NCBI GenBank assembly: GCA_023105745.1
Contig: JALGQZ010000014.1
Span: 4,063,888-4,127,887 of the forward strand
Source: Austropuccinia psidii
Lineage: Eukaryota > Basidiomycota > Pucciniomycetes > Pucciniales > Sphaerophragmiaceae
Reading direction: 5' to 3'
DNA: 64,000 nucleotides
Shown here: piece by piece, positions 49,131-59,100 of the stretch
Position numbering within the stretch: position 1 is the first letter of the stretch
Layout: each line of letters begins with the position of its first letter
Notes under the pieces: model-generated
Databases searched by the model: none
What the model was told of the DNA's origin: nothing
The model's input: only the letters and a program-made list of their open reading frames with translations
Position numbers and translations under genes: made by a program

Positions 49131-50483
49131 TTTTCCCTGCTTGCTAGGGAAGCCTTCTGATGATCCTTGCCTATTCTCAGGCCTCTTGAAGCATTTTTCA
49201 AATGGGTGCTTTCCACCACAATAATTGCACAAGCCTTCTTTAATCCTCCTCTCCTTTTCAGAACCAATTAATTTGTTGTCCTTATTGAGGAGAGCAGCAT
49301 GAGGCTTGTCTTTGGAAATTTGAAAATTCTTCCCCTTCTTGTTCTTATTGTGATAAGGCTTCTTGGATGATGAACTTTGAGGAGGCTTGGAGAAATTGGA
49401 TCCAATGATTGGAGGCTTCTTCTCTTGATGACTGCCCTTTTCCTTTTGCCTCTCATGATATCTTGTGTCTAATTCCAAAGTGACATCCATAAGTTCTTGA
49501 AGAGTGTCAAAAGTTCCAGGGTGAGAAGCCAATTGGTCCAACAATCTTGATGCCAAGCCTCTTCTATACACATGAATATAAGCTCTTTCCCCCCAATCTC
49601 CAATTCTTGACATTAAGCTTCTGAAATCTGCTATGTACAAGGAAACATGACCACTTTCCTTCATCCTCAAATTGTCCAACTCTTGTTCAGCTTTCCTGAC
49701 TTCATTGGGGTCACCAAACAGAGTGAATAATTGAGATTCAAATAATGGCCAATTATTGAGGAGGTAGGAAGGGTCTTCATTGGAAATATTTGAGAGGTAA
49801 GGTTCAATCCATTTGCCAGCTCTACCAGTAAGAAAAGAAGTTGAGTACAAAACCTTCTTCCTGTCAGAGAAGAAGTTTGCTGGATCATTATGGAAAATCA
49901 GTTGACAGGATTGGATAAATCCTCTCAACTTATGAGCTTGAGTACCATCAAAAGAATCAGGTGCCTTCATTGATGGAGTCTTGAATGCAGGGACTTTTGA
50001 AGTGTCCCTTGGGGCAACTGCTTGAGTGAGTTGTCCCATGAACTGAGTCATTTGCTCCATCATCTTGAGGAGACTTGGTTCAGCTTGAGAGACAGAAGGT
50101 TGATTAGAAAGGGCTAGATTTGGAGCCTCAGGAGCTTCAGTAGCACCTGCCAAGGCAGCTGCCACTTCAGTCTCCTCAGATTCTTCCTCTTCCACAGACT
50201 CCTCCCCCTCCTCATCTTCAGCTTCCCCCAATCTACTTCTAGGCCCTTGAGAAACACCAGGATAACCACCCAATAGTCCAGAGAATGATCTTGATCTTCT
50301 AGACTTCACACCTCCTCTTCTGGAGGGTGCTGCTCCTTCCATTGGTGGTCCTCTGTCCAAATTTGCACTCAGTTGATGAACTGATGGTGTGCGGTCAAGA
50401 GGAGCCCTTGGTGTAGGAGTGAGAACAGCTTGATGTCTCTGGGATCTTGTATTCTTGGCTGGTGGGCTATGCTGAACTGGCAT
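49125..50483 (-). CDS. Element H Gag (452 aa)
   Basis: Starts at ATG 50483 (MPVQHSPPAKNTRSQ). A Pro/Arg-rich N-terminus and an acidic stretch (EDEEGEESVEEEE) are followed by a retrotransposon Gag domain from about residue 165 (APDSFDGTQAHKLRGFI; YLNN..LFESQLFTLFGDP; ELDNLRMKESGHVSLYIADF). A basic linker and a zinc knuckle CNYCGGKHPFEKC near 418-430 come last. The knuckle spacing is CX2CX3HX4C, one residue shorter than canonical. It ends TGA at 49125-49127, two codons after a slippery heptamer. I recall very similar proteins from Austropuccinia psidii. The ORF is uninterrupted. Confidence 0.95.
   Translation of the reverse strand: MPVQHSPPAKNTRSQRHQAVLTPTPRAPLDRTPSVHQLSANLDRGPPMEGAAPSRRGGVKSRRSRSFSGLLGGYPGVSQGPRSRLGEAEDEEGEESVEEEESEETEVAAALAGATEAPEAPNLALSNQPSVSQAEPSLLKMMEQMTQFMGQLTQAVAPRDTSKVPAFKTPSMKAPDSFDGTQAHKLRGFIQSCQLIFHNDPANFFSDRKKVLYSTSFLTGRAGKWIEPYLSNISNEDPSYLLNNWPLFESQLFTLFGDPNEVRKAEQELDNLRMKESGHVSLYIADFRSLMSRIGDWGERAYIHVYRRGLASRLLDQLASHPGTFDTLQELMDVTLELDTRYHERQKEKGSHQEKKPPIIGSNFSKPPQSSSSKKPYHNKNKKGKNFQISKDKPHAALLNKDNKLIGSEKERRIKEGLCNYCGGKHPFEKCFKRPENRQGSSEGFPSKQGKA
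49131..49137 (-). promoter_or_regulatory. Predicted -1 ribosomal frameshift site GGGAAAA (gag/pol of H)
   Basis: On the coding strand the gag frame reads CAG GGA AAA GCC TGA, so G GGA AAA fits the X XXY YYZ slippery pattern in phase. A -1 shift moves into the open pol frame (GGG AAA AGC CTG AGT), passing the gag stop. No downstream pseudoknot was modelled. Confidence 0.75.
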
Positions 50484-51255
50484 TATGAAAGAAGAATGAA
50501 TAAAAACTTGATGATACTCTGAATAAATTAAGGCTTGACCAAATCAAATTAAATGAGAATCTTGATGATCTTGAAGAATCAATAAACAGTCTTGAAGTGA
50601 ATCAATATGAATAAATCTTGAAGAGTGAAGATGACAAAGTCAAATTCTTATGAATAATCAATTTCAATCAATAAGTCAAATCAAGTCAATCAAAATCAAA
50701 TCAATTAAGTCTTGAGGAATTCAATCAATATCTTCAAAAATCAATTCAATTTTCTTGAGGAATCAAATTCAAATCAATAAATCAAATCAAATCTTGAGGA
50801 TAAATCAGGTATCTTGAAGAATCAAATCAAGTCAATCAAATCAAATCAAATCAATCAGGTCAATTCAAAATCTTGAGGTGAGATCAGTGTCTTGAACAAT
50901 CAATCAATCAATCAATAATCTTGAGAAATTTCAATCAAAACCACTGAATACCCCAAATCAATAAATCCCTGAATAATGAATCAATTAACCCAAATGATTC
51001 CACTCAAATAACCTGATAAAAAACCTGAATTCAGACAAAAGAGAAATTAGAATGATAAAGAATAAAGTGAAATGGTCAGCAGAATTTTTGAAATGAGAAA
51101 GAGAATCAATTTTCATTTGAATAAAATGAATGAGATGAAAATTGATAAGAGAGAAAAATCATAAAAATCATAAAAAATCATAAAATCATGAAAAAATCAT
51201 AATTGAAGAATGAGATAAATGAATAAAATGAATGAATGAAAAAGAAGCAATTATG
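50484..51255 (-). other. Element H leader: ATCAA-rich simple sequence
   Basis: About 770 nt between primer site and gag, with degenerate repeats of ATCAAATCAA and CTTGAGGAATCAA on the plus strand (50560-50960), then poly(A)-rich stretches. No ORF. On the RNA it is U/G-rich (UUGAUUUGAUU), so it should be little structured. Confidence 0.8.
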
Positions 51256-51269
51256 AGTTAATTAAAATA
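51256..51269 (-). promoter_or_regulatory. Putative self-priming primer-binding site of H
   Basis: Starting one nucleotide inside the 5' LTR boundary, the coding strand reads TATTTTAATTAACT, the exact complement of AGTTAATTAAAATA in the LTR (51642-51629). There is no tRNA-type TGG at this position. This arrangement is what Tf1/sushi elements use for priming by the 5' end of their own RNA. Confidence 0.6.
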
Positions 51270-51270
51270 A

Positions 51271-52035
51271 TGTCACAGGGGCTCTTCTAAAATGAAGAGG
51301 GCCTGGCACTCAGTGAACAGACTTACTTATGGAGGGCTCAGAGGAAAATACTCAAATGATAAGAGTAATGGAGTAAGAGGATAAATTCCTAGTCATAAAA
51401 TAATAAGCATAAAAGATAAGAGATACAAAACAAAAGCAATAATAAAGAGCCAACCACAAATAATCCTGAGTCACTGTTTCAACCTGTTCAGAAAAGAGAA
51501 AAGGAATTAATAAGGATATGGCCACCAGGACTCTACTGAACAGGTGAGGGAAGGCTAAGACTAACTTAATAAGTAATAAAATAATATTCCAAAAGTGAGA
51601 ATAAAATAATATTAAATAATAAATCAACTATTTTAATTAACTGGGGGAAAAACCCCCAGGTGGGTGAAGAGGGGCTGGTATATGTGAGAAATACCAGCCT
51701 TGGAGTTTGAGTGTTGAGATACTTGTCTGTATGCTGGAAGAAGTTGGATGTGGGATTGAATCCTGTATTGGTGAATCCAATACAGGTTATACAGTCAATA
51801 CAGGTATTTGCGCCTGTATTGATTACAGGCCTGTATTTGGTGAATCCTGTATTTGAGTCTTGCCTGTATGAAACTGTATTGAGGTTTGAAACTGTATTTG
51901 GATCTTGCCTGTATGAAAACTGTATTTGGAGAGTCTTGAATGAAACCCCCTTGCTGATTGGGTTTTGAAGGGTATCCATGATATAATGATTTGCTGATGA
52001 TGATTGGAAATGCCCCTGCCTCCTTGGCTGTGACA
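51271..52035 (-). repeat. Element H 5' LTR (765 bp)
   Basis: Same ends as 42576-43340, with about two substitutions (near 51430 and 51991). If the RNA starts at AGTTAATT (51642), U3 is about 393 nt and R-U5 about 372 nt, and an ATATA lies about 40 nt upstream of that start. Confidence 0.97.
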
Positions 52036-52394
52036 ATAACTCAAGTAATAATGGTGCTAGCTCAGTTTGGCTGGTACCATTGGATAGCCCTGGCTTAGAG
52101 CTTCATTTTGAGTATCCATTTGATGGGGTTAAGCCTCTCCTTCTAGGTTTTAGATGAGAGGTGAAAATTAAGGTTTATGCTCAGCAATAACTTTGAGCAG
52201 GAATAACTTTGTTATTTCTTGTCCTATGGTGATGGGACTTATATTTTCAGAAAGGGGTGAGTTTCCTCTTTCTTTTGATACCTTCTGAGCTAACTTGGCT
52301 CAGTTCCATGTTTTGGTGGTATCTTGCCTATACCATTGGTTTATGGTATTTTGGCTGTCATGCTTGTGCTCTGGTTTTGACTCACAGGCTGACA
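52036..52394 (-). repeat. Element E 5' LTR, upstream part (includes TSD copy of H)
   Basis: Starts with ATAAC (the TSD of H) and continues the E LTR to CACAGGCTGACA. In LTR orientation it is the first 354 bp, presumably U3. A private change (GACTCACAGG for GAGTCACAGG) is near the end. It is followed by TSD TTCTT. Confidence 0.95.
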
Positions 52395-52399
52395 TTCTT

Positions 52400-53094
52400 C
52401 TAGCTAGAAACTTGCTGATATTCTTCTAACTCTATTAATCTTATCCAATACTTTGTGAATTTTTCAAATTATTCCAATATTCCTGAATCTTTTTTCCAAA
52501 TCCTTCCTTTTTTATCTGAATCCCGATGTTTCTTTTATTTCTTAATAATTTCTTCACTTTCCTTGTATATACTTTTTTTAATCCAAATACTGAATGAGGT
52601 TTGATCCAATTTTCTCTTTCATCAACATAATACCTTTTAATATTTTCTTTGTCCTTTACCTTTGGTCTTCTTGATAATCCATCTAGAATAGTAATTTTTT
52701 CCCTGTTTTGTGTACAAGACGGAAAAAAGGCTGAATAGATGACACCCATCTGGTTATTGGTAAATTGGGTAAACAAAGTATGTTGATCATTACTAACAAC
52801 ACTTTAGAATCTACTTGAAGCTCAAATTTTTTTCCCCATAATATTGTTTTATGTCTCTTGAGAGTTCTTGAAACACCACAAAATTCTAATTTTGGCTGAG
52901 AGTATTTAGATGTTAGTTGAAAAAAGGTCACTGATCCATCAAGTACTGGTCTATCATTTAAATTCCAATTCTCTTGCACAAGAACTGCAAAAGCTGAAAT
53001 ATAACTTGAATCTATTTCAGATTTTATCTTCCCTGACTCTTTATCATAATCAAATGCCTCCAAAGTAATTTCTTCTCCTACTATCTTCCTGAGT
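52400..53094 (-). pseudogene. Element G pol remnant 2: RNase H and linker
   Basis: From 53094 downward the minus strand reads LRKIVGEEITLEAFDYD, DSSYIS, RPVLDGSVTFFQLTSKYSQ, PKLEFCGVSRTLKRH, ILWGKKFELQVDSK, LPITRWVSSIQ and LDGLSRRPK: a gypsy RNase H domain and the DGLSR box that follows it. The first half is open; stops accumulate toward 52400. The acidic catalytic residues are partly recognisable (VDSK, IDSS). It is bounded by F (TSD TTTGG) and E (TSD TTCTT). Confidence 0.85.
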
Positions 53095-53099
53095 TTTGG

Positions 53100-54529
53100 T
53101 GTCAGCCTGTGACTCAAAACCAGAGCACAAGCATGACAGCCAAAATACCATAAACCAATGGTATAGCCAAAATACCACCAAAACATGGAGCTGAGCCAAA
53201 TTAGCTCAAAAGGTATCAAAGGAAAGAGGAAACTCACCTCTTCCTGAAAATATAAGTCCCATCACCATAGGACAAGAAATAACAAAGTTATCCTTGCTCA
53301 AAGTTATTGCTGAGCATAAACCTTAATTTTCACCTCTCAACTAAAATCTAGAAGGAGAGGCTTAACCCCATCAAATGGGTACTCAAAATGAAGCTCTAAG
53401 CCAGGGCTACCCAATGGTACCAGCCAAACTGAGCTAGCACCAGTATTACTTGAGTCATGGTCAAATTCAGACCAAATAAGGGTGAACAAAACATTCACCT
53501 CTCATCTAACTTTTACAGTTTTAGTGTGAGATACCTGAAGTGGGGTCTTTTTGGAAAGAGCACAATCAGGGCTATCTGATGGTGGCATCCATTTCCTCAT
53601 AACTCAACTACAACAGAAGTTATTGGCCAAACAAGCTTAATACAGCTTTTGACCAGACCACGCCAATGTACAAAAATACTTGTACATGGGATAGCTTTGT
53701 CATATGTAATAATAACCATGTCAAGTTGGGTACCATTGTGTAGAGCTCATACAGAGCTACTCAATGAACCAACTTTGAGCTTGATATCTCAAAACCTGAC
53801 AGAGTTATGACCATTTTAAGGTCAAAATCCCACCTGCTGTCAGATACAGCCTTACCATGGGATAATATCCCATAACCATGAATATGAGGTGTCAAATAGA
53901 CGAAGAAGCATGTTTTTACTTCAATACCTCATATGTCAGTCAATACTGGGGTCCCATACAGTTTCTGTACAGCATTCTACGTGTCATACACGTCAGAATC
54001 AGGCTGTGAGGTCCCCAGATGAAAGTTTTCACCCTGTATTGGTGAAAACTGCCCAGATGTGGTTTCAAAACCACATCTGAGCCCAATACAGGGTATACAG
54101 GCTGTTTGCAAACCACAAGCCTGTCATAGAGAGTGAAAAATCTTCACTTCCTCTACGTGGAAAGGTCTAGCAGCCTTTCCACCCCAATTTCAGGATAAAA
54201 GGAGGGCTTTTCACAGCCAAAATCCTTTCCTCATCCTGCTCTTGAATAACCTACGTAGTAAACTGTCAAAAACAGCTTTACTCTTGGTTAAATAATCAGG
54301 TATAATTATAATCTATAATTATTGTAGACTTTATTATTGTAATCCAACAGATAAAGCCTGCACCCAGGGTTCTCAATAGCGCTCACCACCACTATTTCTC
54401 AATAGTAGAACCCTTTTATCTTATTATAAAACCTTTATAAATCTTTTTTAATCATTTTCTGCCGTGTCACATACACAGTTAAAGTTGTAATTAGCCTAGT
54501 TATACCTTTATCATAGTCTCATCCTGACA
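53100..54529 (+). repeat. Element F 5' LTR (1430 bp)
   Basis: Starts TGTCAGCCTGTGACTC and ends AGTCTCATCCTGACA. The hairpin at 54032-54093 has outer arms CCCTGTATTGG/CCAATACAGGG and inner arms CAGATGTGGTTT/AAACCACATCTG. Confidence 0.97.
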
Positions 54530-54545
54530 TTTTGGGGGCCTGGCC
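54530..54545 (+). promoter_or_regulatory. Primer-binding site region of F
   Basis: TTTTGGGGGCCTGGCC directly follows the 5' LTR and is identical in B, D and E. The TGG needed to pair with a tRNA CCA end begins three bases inside. The matching tRNA would end GGCCAGGCCCCCA; I cannot assign it. Confidence 0.6.
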
Positions 54546-55122
54546 ATGTTTTTGATTTTTTTTTGGACCTTACAAGTAAGTCTTTTTTCTGTTTTATGAC
54601 TTATTAACCATTGTTTTATCCTTTTTAGGCGTAATTTCTATTCAAAAATCTATATTTTATATATTTTTACCCTTTTTTTTATATACTCATATTATAAGAG
54701 TATTTTTTACGTGGTTAACACCCACAGTAACTTATTATTTTTGGCGTGTTTTGCATATAAAAACACATAAGCCACTAATAAAGTCCTGTATTCTTGACTG
54801 AATAAGGACACCTCTGACTGAAAAACCATCAGTTGAGGCGTGGTCAAGTGTATTGTTAATTCAATAACACTTGTATACAAACCACTTTTTACAGAATACA
54901 CTTGCAAACCACAAGTGTATCTGAGGGATACTAACACACAAACAGTGTGACAGGACACCATAAGCTGTATTTTTGACGTGAAATTGTTAATTCAATCACA
55001 CTGTCATTATACAAGGGCATACTGTAATAATATACAAGCCCAGAGGCCATTCTTAGACGTGCAAAACCAGCCTTTTAAGAAGTCTTAACTGACATAAGCC
55101 CTCTTTTTCCTGTTTTGATTCA
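54546..55122 (+). other. Element F leader
   Basis: About 580 nt without a protein. AT-rich runs come first, then a bulged hairpin near 54845-54872 (AAGTGTATTG / CAATAACACTT) conserved with B and E. ORF1 follows. Confidence 0.75.
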
Positions 55123-56192
55123 GTGGAAGAAAACTACATCCCACTTGAAACCCAGTCACAGGCCAACACACCAGTGACACCCTCAGAACCAGAGGGCAGC
55201 AAGGGTAAAGGAAAAAGGCTTAGTGAAGGCCTCATTACAGCCAAGAAGTGGACACCAATAGCCACTCAGAGGAATAGAAAACCACGAAACTCTGCTTCAA
55301 TACAAGGTAAACCAACCTTAACCACTTGTACAGGGAAGATTACAATTATTAACCCAGTTGTAACCTCCAAAGGCAAACTGCCCAAATCAGCAGATAACAA
55401 ATTTGTACAAGGCACAGTCAAAGGTAAATACCCTAAGAACATAAAGTTTTTGACTGCTTGCAGACACTGATATGTCCCCTGCATACCTCAGAGACCTTGG
55501 CTTCCAAAGGAACCAGCCAGAGGATAGAGCAGGAATGTCTAGAACCAGAAGACCTGAAAGAAGACACATTGGACACAGTGGGGGATGGCAAAAAAATGAC
55601 GGAGATAATATCAACCTTGCCATTCACACCCCAATTCAACAGAAACCTCAAACCAGAGGACTGGAAGGATATGGATCAAGTTCTTCAAATCCACCAACTC
55701 CTCAAAGATTTGTTTCAATGGAGCATGGACAACAAGAGGTTCAACCTAGCAACTCACTGGGCAGAACTGGGATCAAGTTTCCAGAAGATCTGTCTCAAAG
55801 AGATAGACTTCAAGGACCTTATGGTAATCACCAAGGGTTGGAACCCTACCAGGCAGCACAGACTCCTGGAGGCAAGGGCACAGAGGATAAGGGAGAACCA
55901 AGCCACTATCCAAGCTATAGAAGAACAGTTAACCCAGACAGGGCCTACTCAGATTCCTTCAGGTTCACAAGGAGCCCGCGAAATCAGCTCTCCAGTGGCT
56001 TCACACCATTCAGAAACCAGCAGATCAGTGGCCAAGAGTCACCATTATTCACAATTCCAGGAAGTTTCCAGGAGAAGACAAGGCAACAAGGGCAAGAACA
56101 AAGCCTCCTTCAACAAGAGGAGGAAAGAGTCAGACCCCATGATCCAGAAGCTGTTAGATTTGGTAAAAGAAGTACACAAGAACCAGAAGTAG
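55123..56192 (+). CDS. Element F ORF1-ORF2, predicted spliced accessory protein (333 aa)
   Basis: Exon 1 55123-55423 (301 nt, [13 protein letters not shown]) and exon 2 55492-56192 (701 nt) join in frame. ORF2 codes the acidic start [13 protein letters not shown], the core [20 protein letters not shown] and a basic C-terminus KASFNKRRKESDP. It is open although gag-pol of the same copy has four lesions, all downstream of the overlap. F also has a second possible acceptor (TTGCAG at 55458-55463) that would join ORF1 to the gag-pol frame instead; B and E lack it (TTGCAA). Confidence 0.72.
55424..55491 (+). other. Predicted 68-nt intron in element F (contains gag-pol ATG)
   Basis: Donor AAAG/GTAAAT at 55424, branch-like CTGAT at 55467-55471, acceptor CTCAG ending 55491. 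The ORF1 stop for unspliced RNA (TGA 55468-55470) and the gag-pol ATG (55472-55474) both lie inside. Confidence 0.65.
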
Positions 56193-59100
56193 TTGTAAAC
56201 CACTCTAGAATCAGTAGTCCTAGTAATAGAAACATCACCCCCACTCAGACTGAAAATAACATTATCACATCTGAGAGCAACATCAACAGTGACACACTGT
56301 GGTTGCAAATGTCCCAATATGCTGAGCAATCTGCAAAGCAGGCTGCAGAATTTGCAGCTGCCCAAGAGAGGATGAGAAAAACTCAAGCCTCATTGGAGCA
56401 GATAGTTAAGAACCTTCAGGAAGGATATGCTCAACTGAGCAAAGCCTCTGAAGAAACCAACAAGAGACTGAATCAAGTCTCTGAAGAACAACACCATAGC
56501 AGCAGGGACAGGGAGTGTCTGAACCAAGACATCAACAAATTGTTTGATGCCTACCATAGCTTAAAGCCCCAACCACAAGGCCAAGCTATGGAGAATCCAT
56601 ATCAACCAGATGACATCAAACCAGATGCCATGTTGTTGAATAAGGCAAGATCTCCATCACAATACCAGGATGGAGATGGCATGTCTTATTCAGAGAAGGA
56701 AGCCTTGAAACAGCTTCCTGAGGCCTCAAACTGGCCCAAATTCTCTGGATCAGGAGAATATGATCATATGGAACTCATAGATTATATTGATGGACTCTTC
56801 ATTGATGTACCAAGCATACCAGATTACTGGATTACTGCTAAACTGAATACTGCATTTAAAGGTCATGCAAGTATATGGTACACTGAAATGAAGGAAATCC
56901 ATGGCAGAAGAAATTGGACATGGTGGAAGAGTCAAATAATCCAAAAGTACAGTAATGGAACTTGGATATGGCAAAGGACCATGTCATTTGAAAATGACAA
57001 ATACTCTGTGGACAAAGATCCATATGAGTGGTGTCTTAGACAGTCTAAAAGACTTAAAGCCATTGATCCTCAAATGAACATTCAAATGAGGAATCATAAA
57101 CTTCTGACACAACTGCCAGGAGAACTAGAGCATGCAGTAAAGTGCAGATGAAACCAAAATTGCACTCTAGATGATATAGCCAATACTTTACAAGACATAA
57201 GGAAAAGGACTAACATAGGGAAATTCACCCCATATAGAAGCAATAGTTTCAAAGAGAAACAACCTTTCAGGGTAGAGTTTAAAGACAAACCCAGAGAAAG
57301 AGTGGCAGAAGTGGCAAAGAAGAAGAATTCTTGTCACAATTGTGGTTCAACAGACCACTATGCCAACAACTGTCCAAAAGCAAAGAAGAAAGTCTATGCT
57401 ATAGAAAAAGTCCCTGAAGAAGAACCTCCAACAGAGGATTCTGAATCAGACTCTATGGGTGATGCCATTAGAGAACCATCTGATGAGGATCAAGACCCAA
57501 GAGAGGAATTCCTAGTGGAATACCAAGAGGAATCCCCACTAGAAATCCAGGATATACAGTTGGAAGCAGGCATGCCACAAGACACTGCCAACAAGAACTT
57601 GTGTAAACATACGCAAGATGCACAAACATTCCTGGTTACACCAACCAAAGGAATGGCATATATACATGGAACAGCCACAAAAATGACTGTATGTATTGAC
57701 AATGCTCAGCACCCACTGATCATTGACAGTGGAGCACATTGCTCCATGGTGGCCAGAAATTATCTGGATAACCACTTCCCAAACTGGGAAAAAGAACTCT
57801 TGCCCACCAGGGCAAAGAACTTTAAGAGTGCATCTGGAAAGATGACCTCTACTGGGACAATTATCAAAGAGATAATTATACCCCACAGAAAAGGTAATAT
57901 CAGACTCAACCCAGAGTTTGTGGTGCTTGAAGATGCCCACATCCAAGAGTTTTTGCTGGGAACAGATTACCAGAGGATGTATGGCATAGATATTTACAAC
58001 AGTAAAAATAGACATATTACCATTGGTACTAACAAGGAAAAGAAATTTTCTCTTGATATATACCAGATATCTTCTCAGGACCCACTGGAAGAACTTCTGA
58101 AAGAATTCAGAGAGGGACAGTTTAGCACTACCCTCACCAGTAAACAAAAGCTAAGTTTACTGAAGATGCTGAGGAAGAATAGACCAGCATTTGCCATTGG
58201 TGAAGAACCATTAGGCAAGATCAAAGGCCATGATATAGAACTATATCTGGATGTAGAAAGGCCTTATCCACCCATGTTAAGGAGACCTCCTTACCCAGCA
58301 AGTCTGAAGACCTGGAAGGAGATTGAGAAACATATCAATGAACTCCTGGACATGGATGTCATTAGGAAGATTGGACATAATGAAATAGTGGAAATCACCA
58401 CTCCTGTCCTAATCACCTGGCATGATGGCAAGTCTAGATTGTGTGGAGACTTCAGAGCCCTGAACAACTACACAAAAGCAGACAGGTATCCTATACCAAG
58501 GATACCTCATGCCTTGGATAAATTGGCCAAAGCCAAATACATAACCAAGATGGATTGCATGAAGGGCTTCCACCAAAATGGAGTTAAACCAAACTCCATG
58601 AAATTACTCAGAATAATATGCCATATGGGCATATATGAGTACACCAGGATGCCATTTGGCATCAAGAATGCACCAACCCACTTCCAAAGGATGATGGACA
58701 CTATATTTCAAGAAGAAATAATGGAAGGCTGGATGGTAGTGTATATTGATGATATCATTATATACTCAGAGACATGGGAAGACCATGTACAATAGATAGA
58801 CAGAGTGCTAAGTAAATGTAAACCCATCAATCTGAAAATTTCACTTAAAAAGTGTAATTTTGGCCAACAAGAGCTACTAGCTCTAGGACACAAAGTCTCA
58901 GGCCTTAGTCTGGCAATTGACCAGAACAAAGTAGCAGCAGTACTGCAAAAGCCAGTACCAAAAAACATCAAAGAGATGCAATCTTTCCTTGGATTTGCTA
59001 GCTACTATAGAAACCACATCAAAAACTTTGCTCACATAACTAGTAGTTTATACAGGTTATGCTCAAAGGATGTAGTTTTTGAAATAACCAAGGAAAGGAG

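Larger units (their letters stand above)
42576..52035 (-). mobile_element. Element H: young chromovirus (Ty3/gypsy), inserted in the 5' LTR of E
   Basis: 9460 bp with TSD ATAAC (42571-42575, 52036-52040). LTRs of 765 bp (42576-43340, 51271-52035) have ends TGTCACAG...CTGTGACA and differ at only about two positions, so it is the youngest insertion here. Order on the minus strand: 5' LTR, primer site, Asn/Ile-rich leader, gag, pol in the -1 frame, a 2-kb 3' region with repeats, polypurine tract (AAGAGGGGGATAA, complement of 43341-43353) and 3' LTR. Pol carries a C-terminal chromodomain. It is unrelated in LTR and gag to families 1 and 2. Confidence 0.98.
33247..52394 (-). mobile_element. Element E: Ty3/gypsy LTR retrotransposon (family 1) with intact gag-pol; 5' LTR split by element H
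   Basis: Minus-strand element in G with TSD TTCTT (33242-33246, 52395-52399). 3' LTR 33247-34676; 5' LTR 41500-42575 plus 52041-52394, split by H. Without H and its TSD copy the LTR is 1430 bp, as in the 3' copy, and the element is about 9.7 kb. By eye the two LTRs differ at about 15-20 positions. It is the only copy in the window whose gag-pol is a single uninterrupted frame. Confidence 0.97.

Noticed and set aside
53889..54080. 63-codon frame recurring in family-1 LTRs (also 16597, 41948, 62127)
   Set aside because: It starts at GTG, not ATG, and overlaps the conserved hairpin. Its recurrence follows from LTR homology, not from evidence of coding.
55458..55463. Alternative splice acceptor TTGCAG giving an ORF1-Gag-Pol fusion
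   Set aside because: Present only in F; B and E have TTGCAA and D has no equivalent, so it is unlikely to be the functional site.
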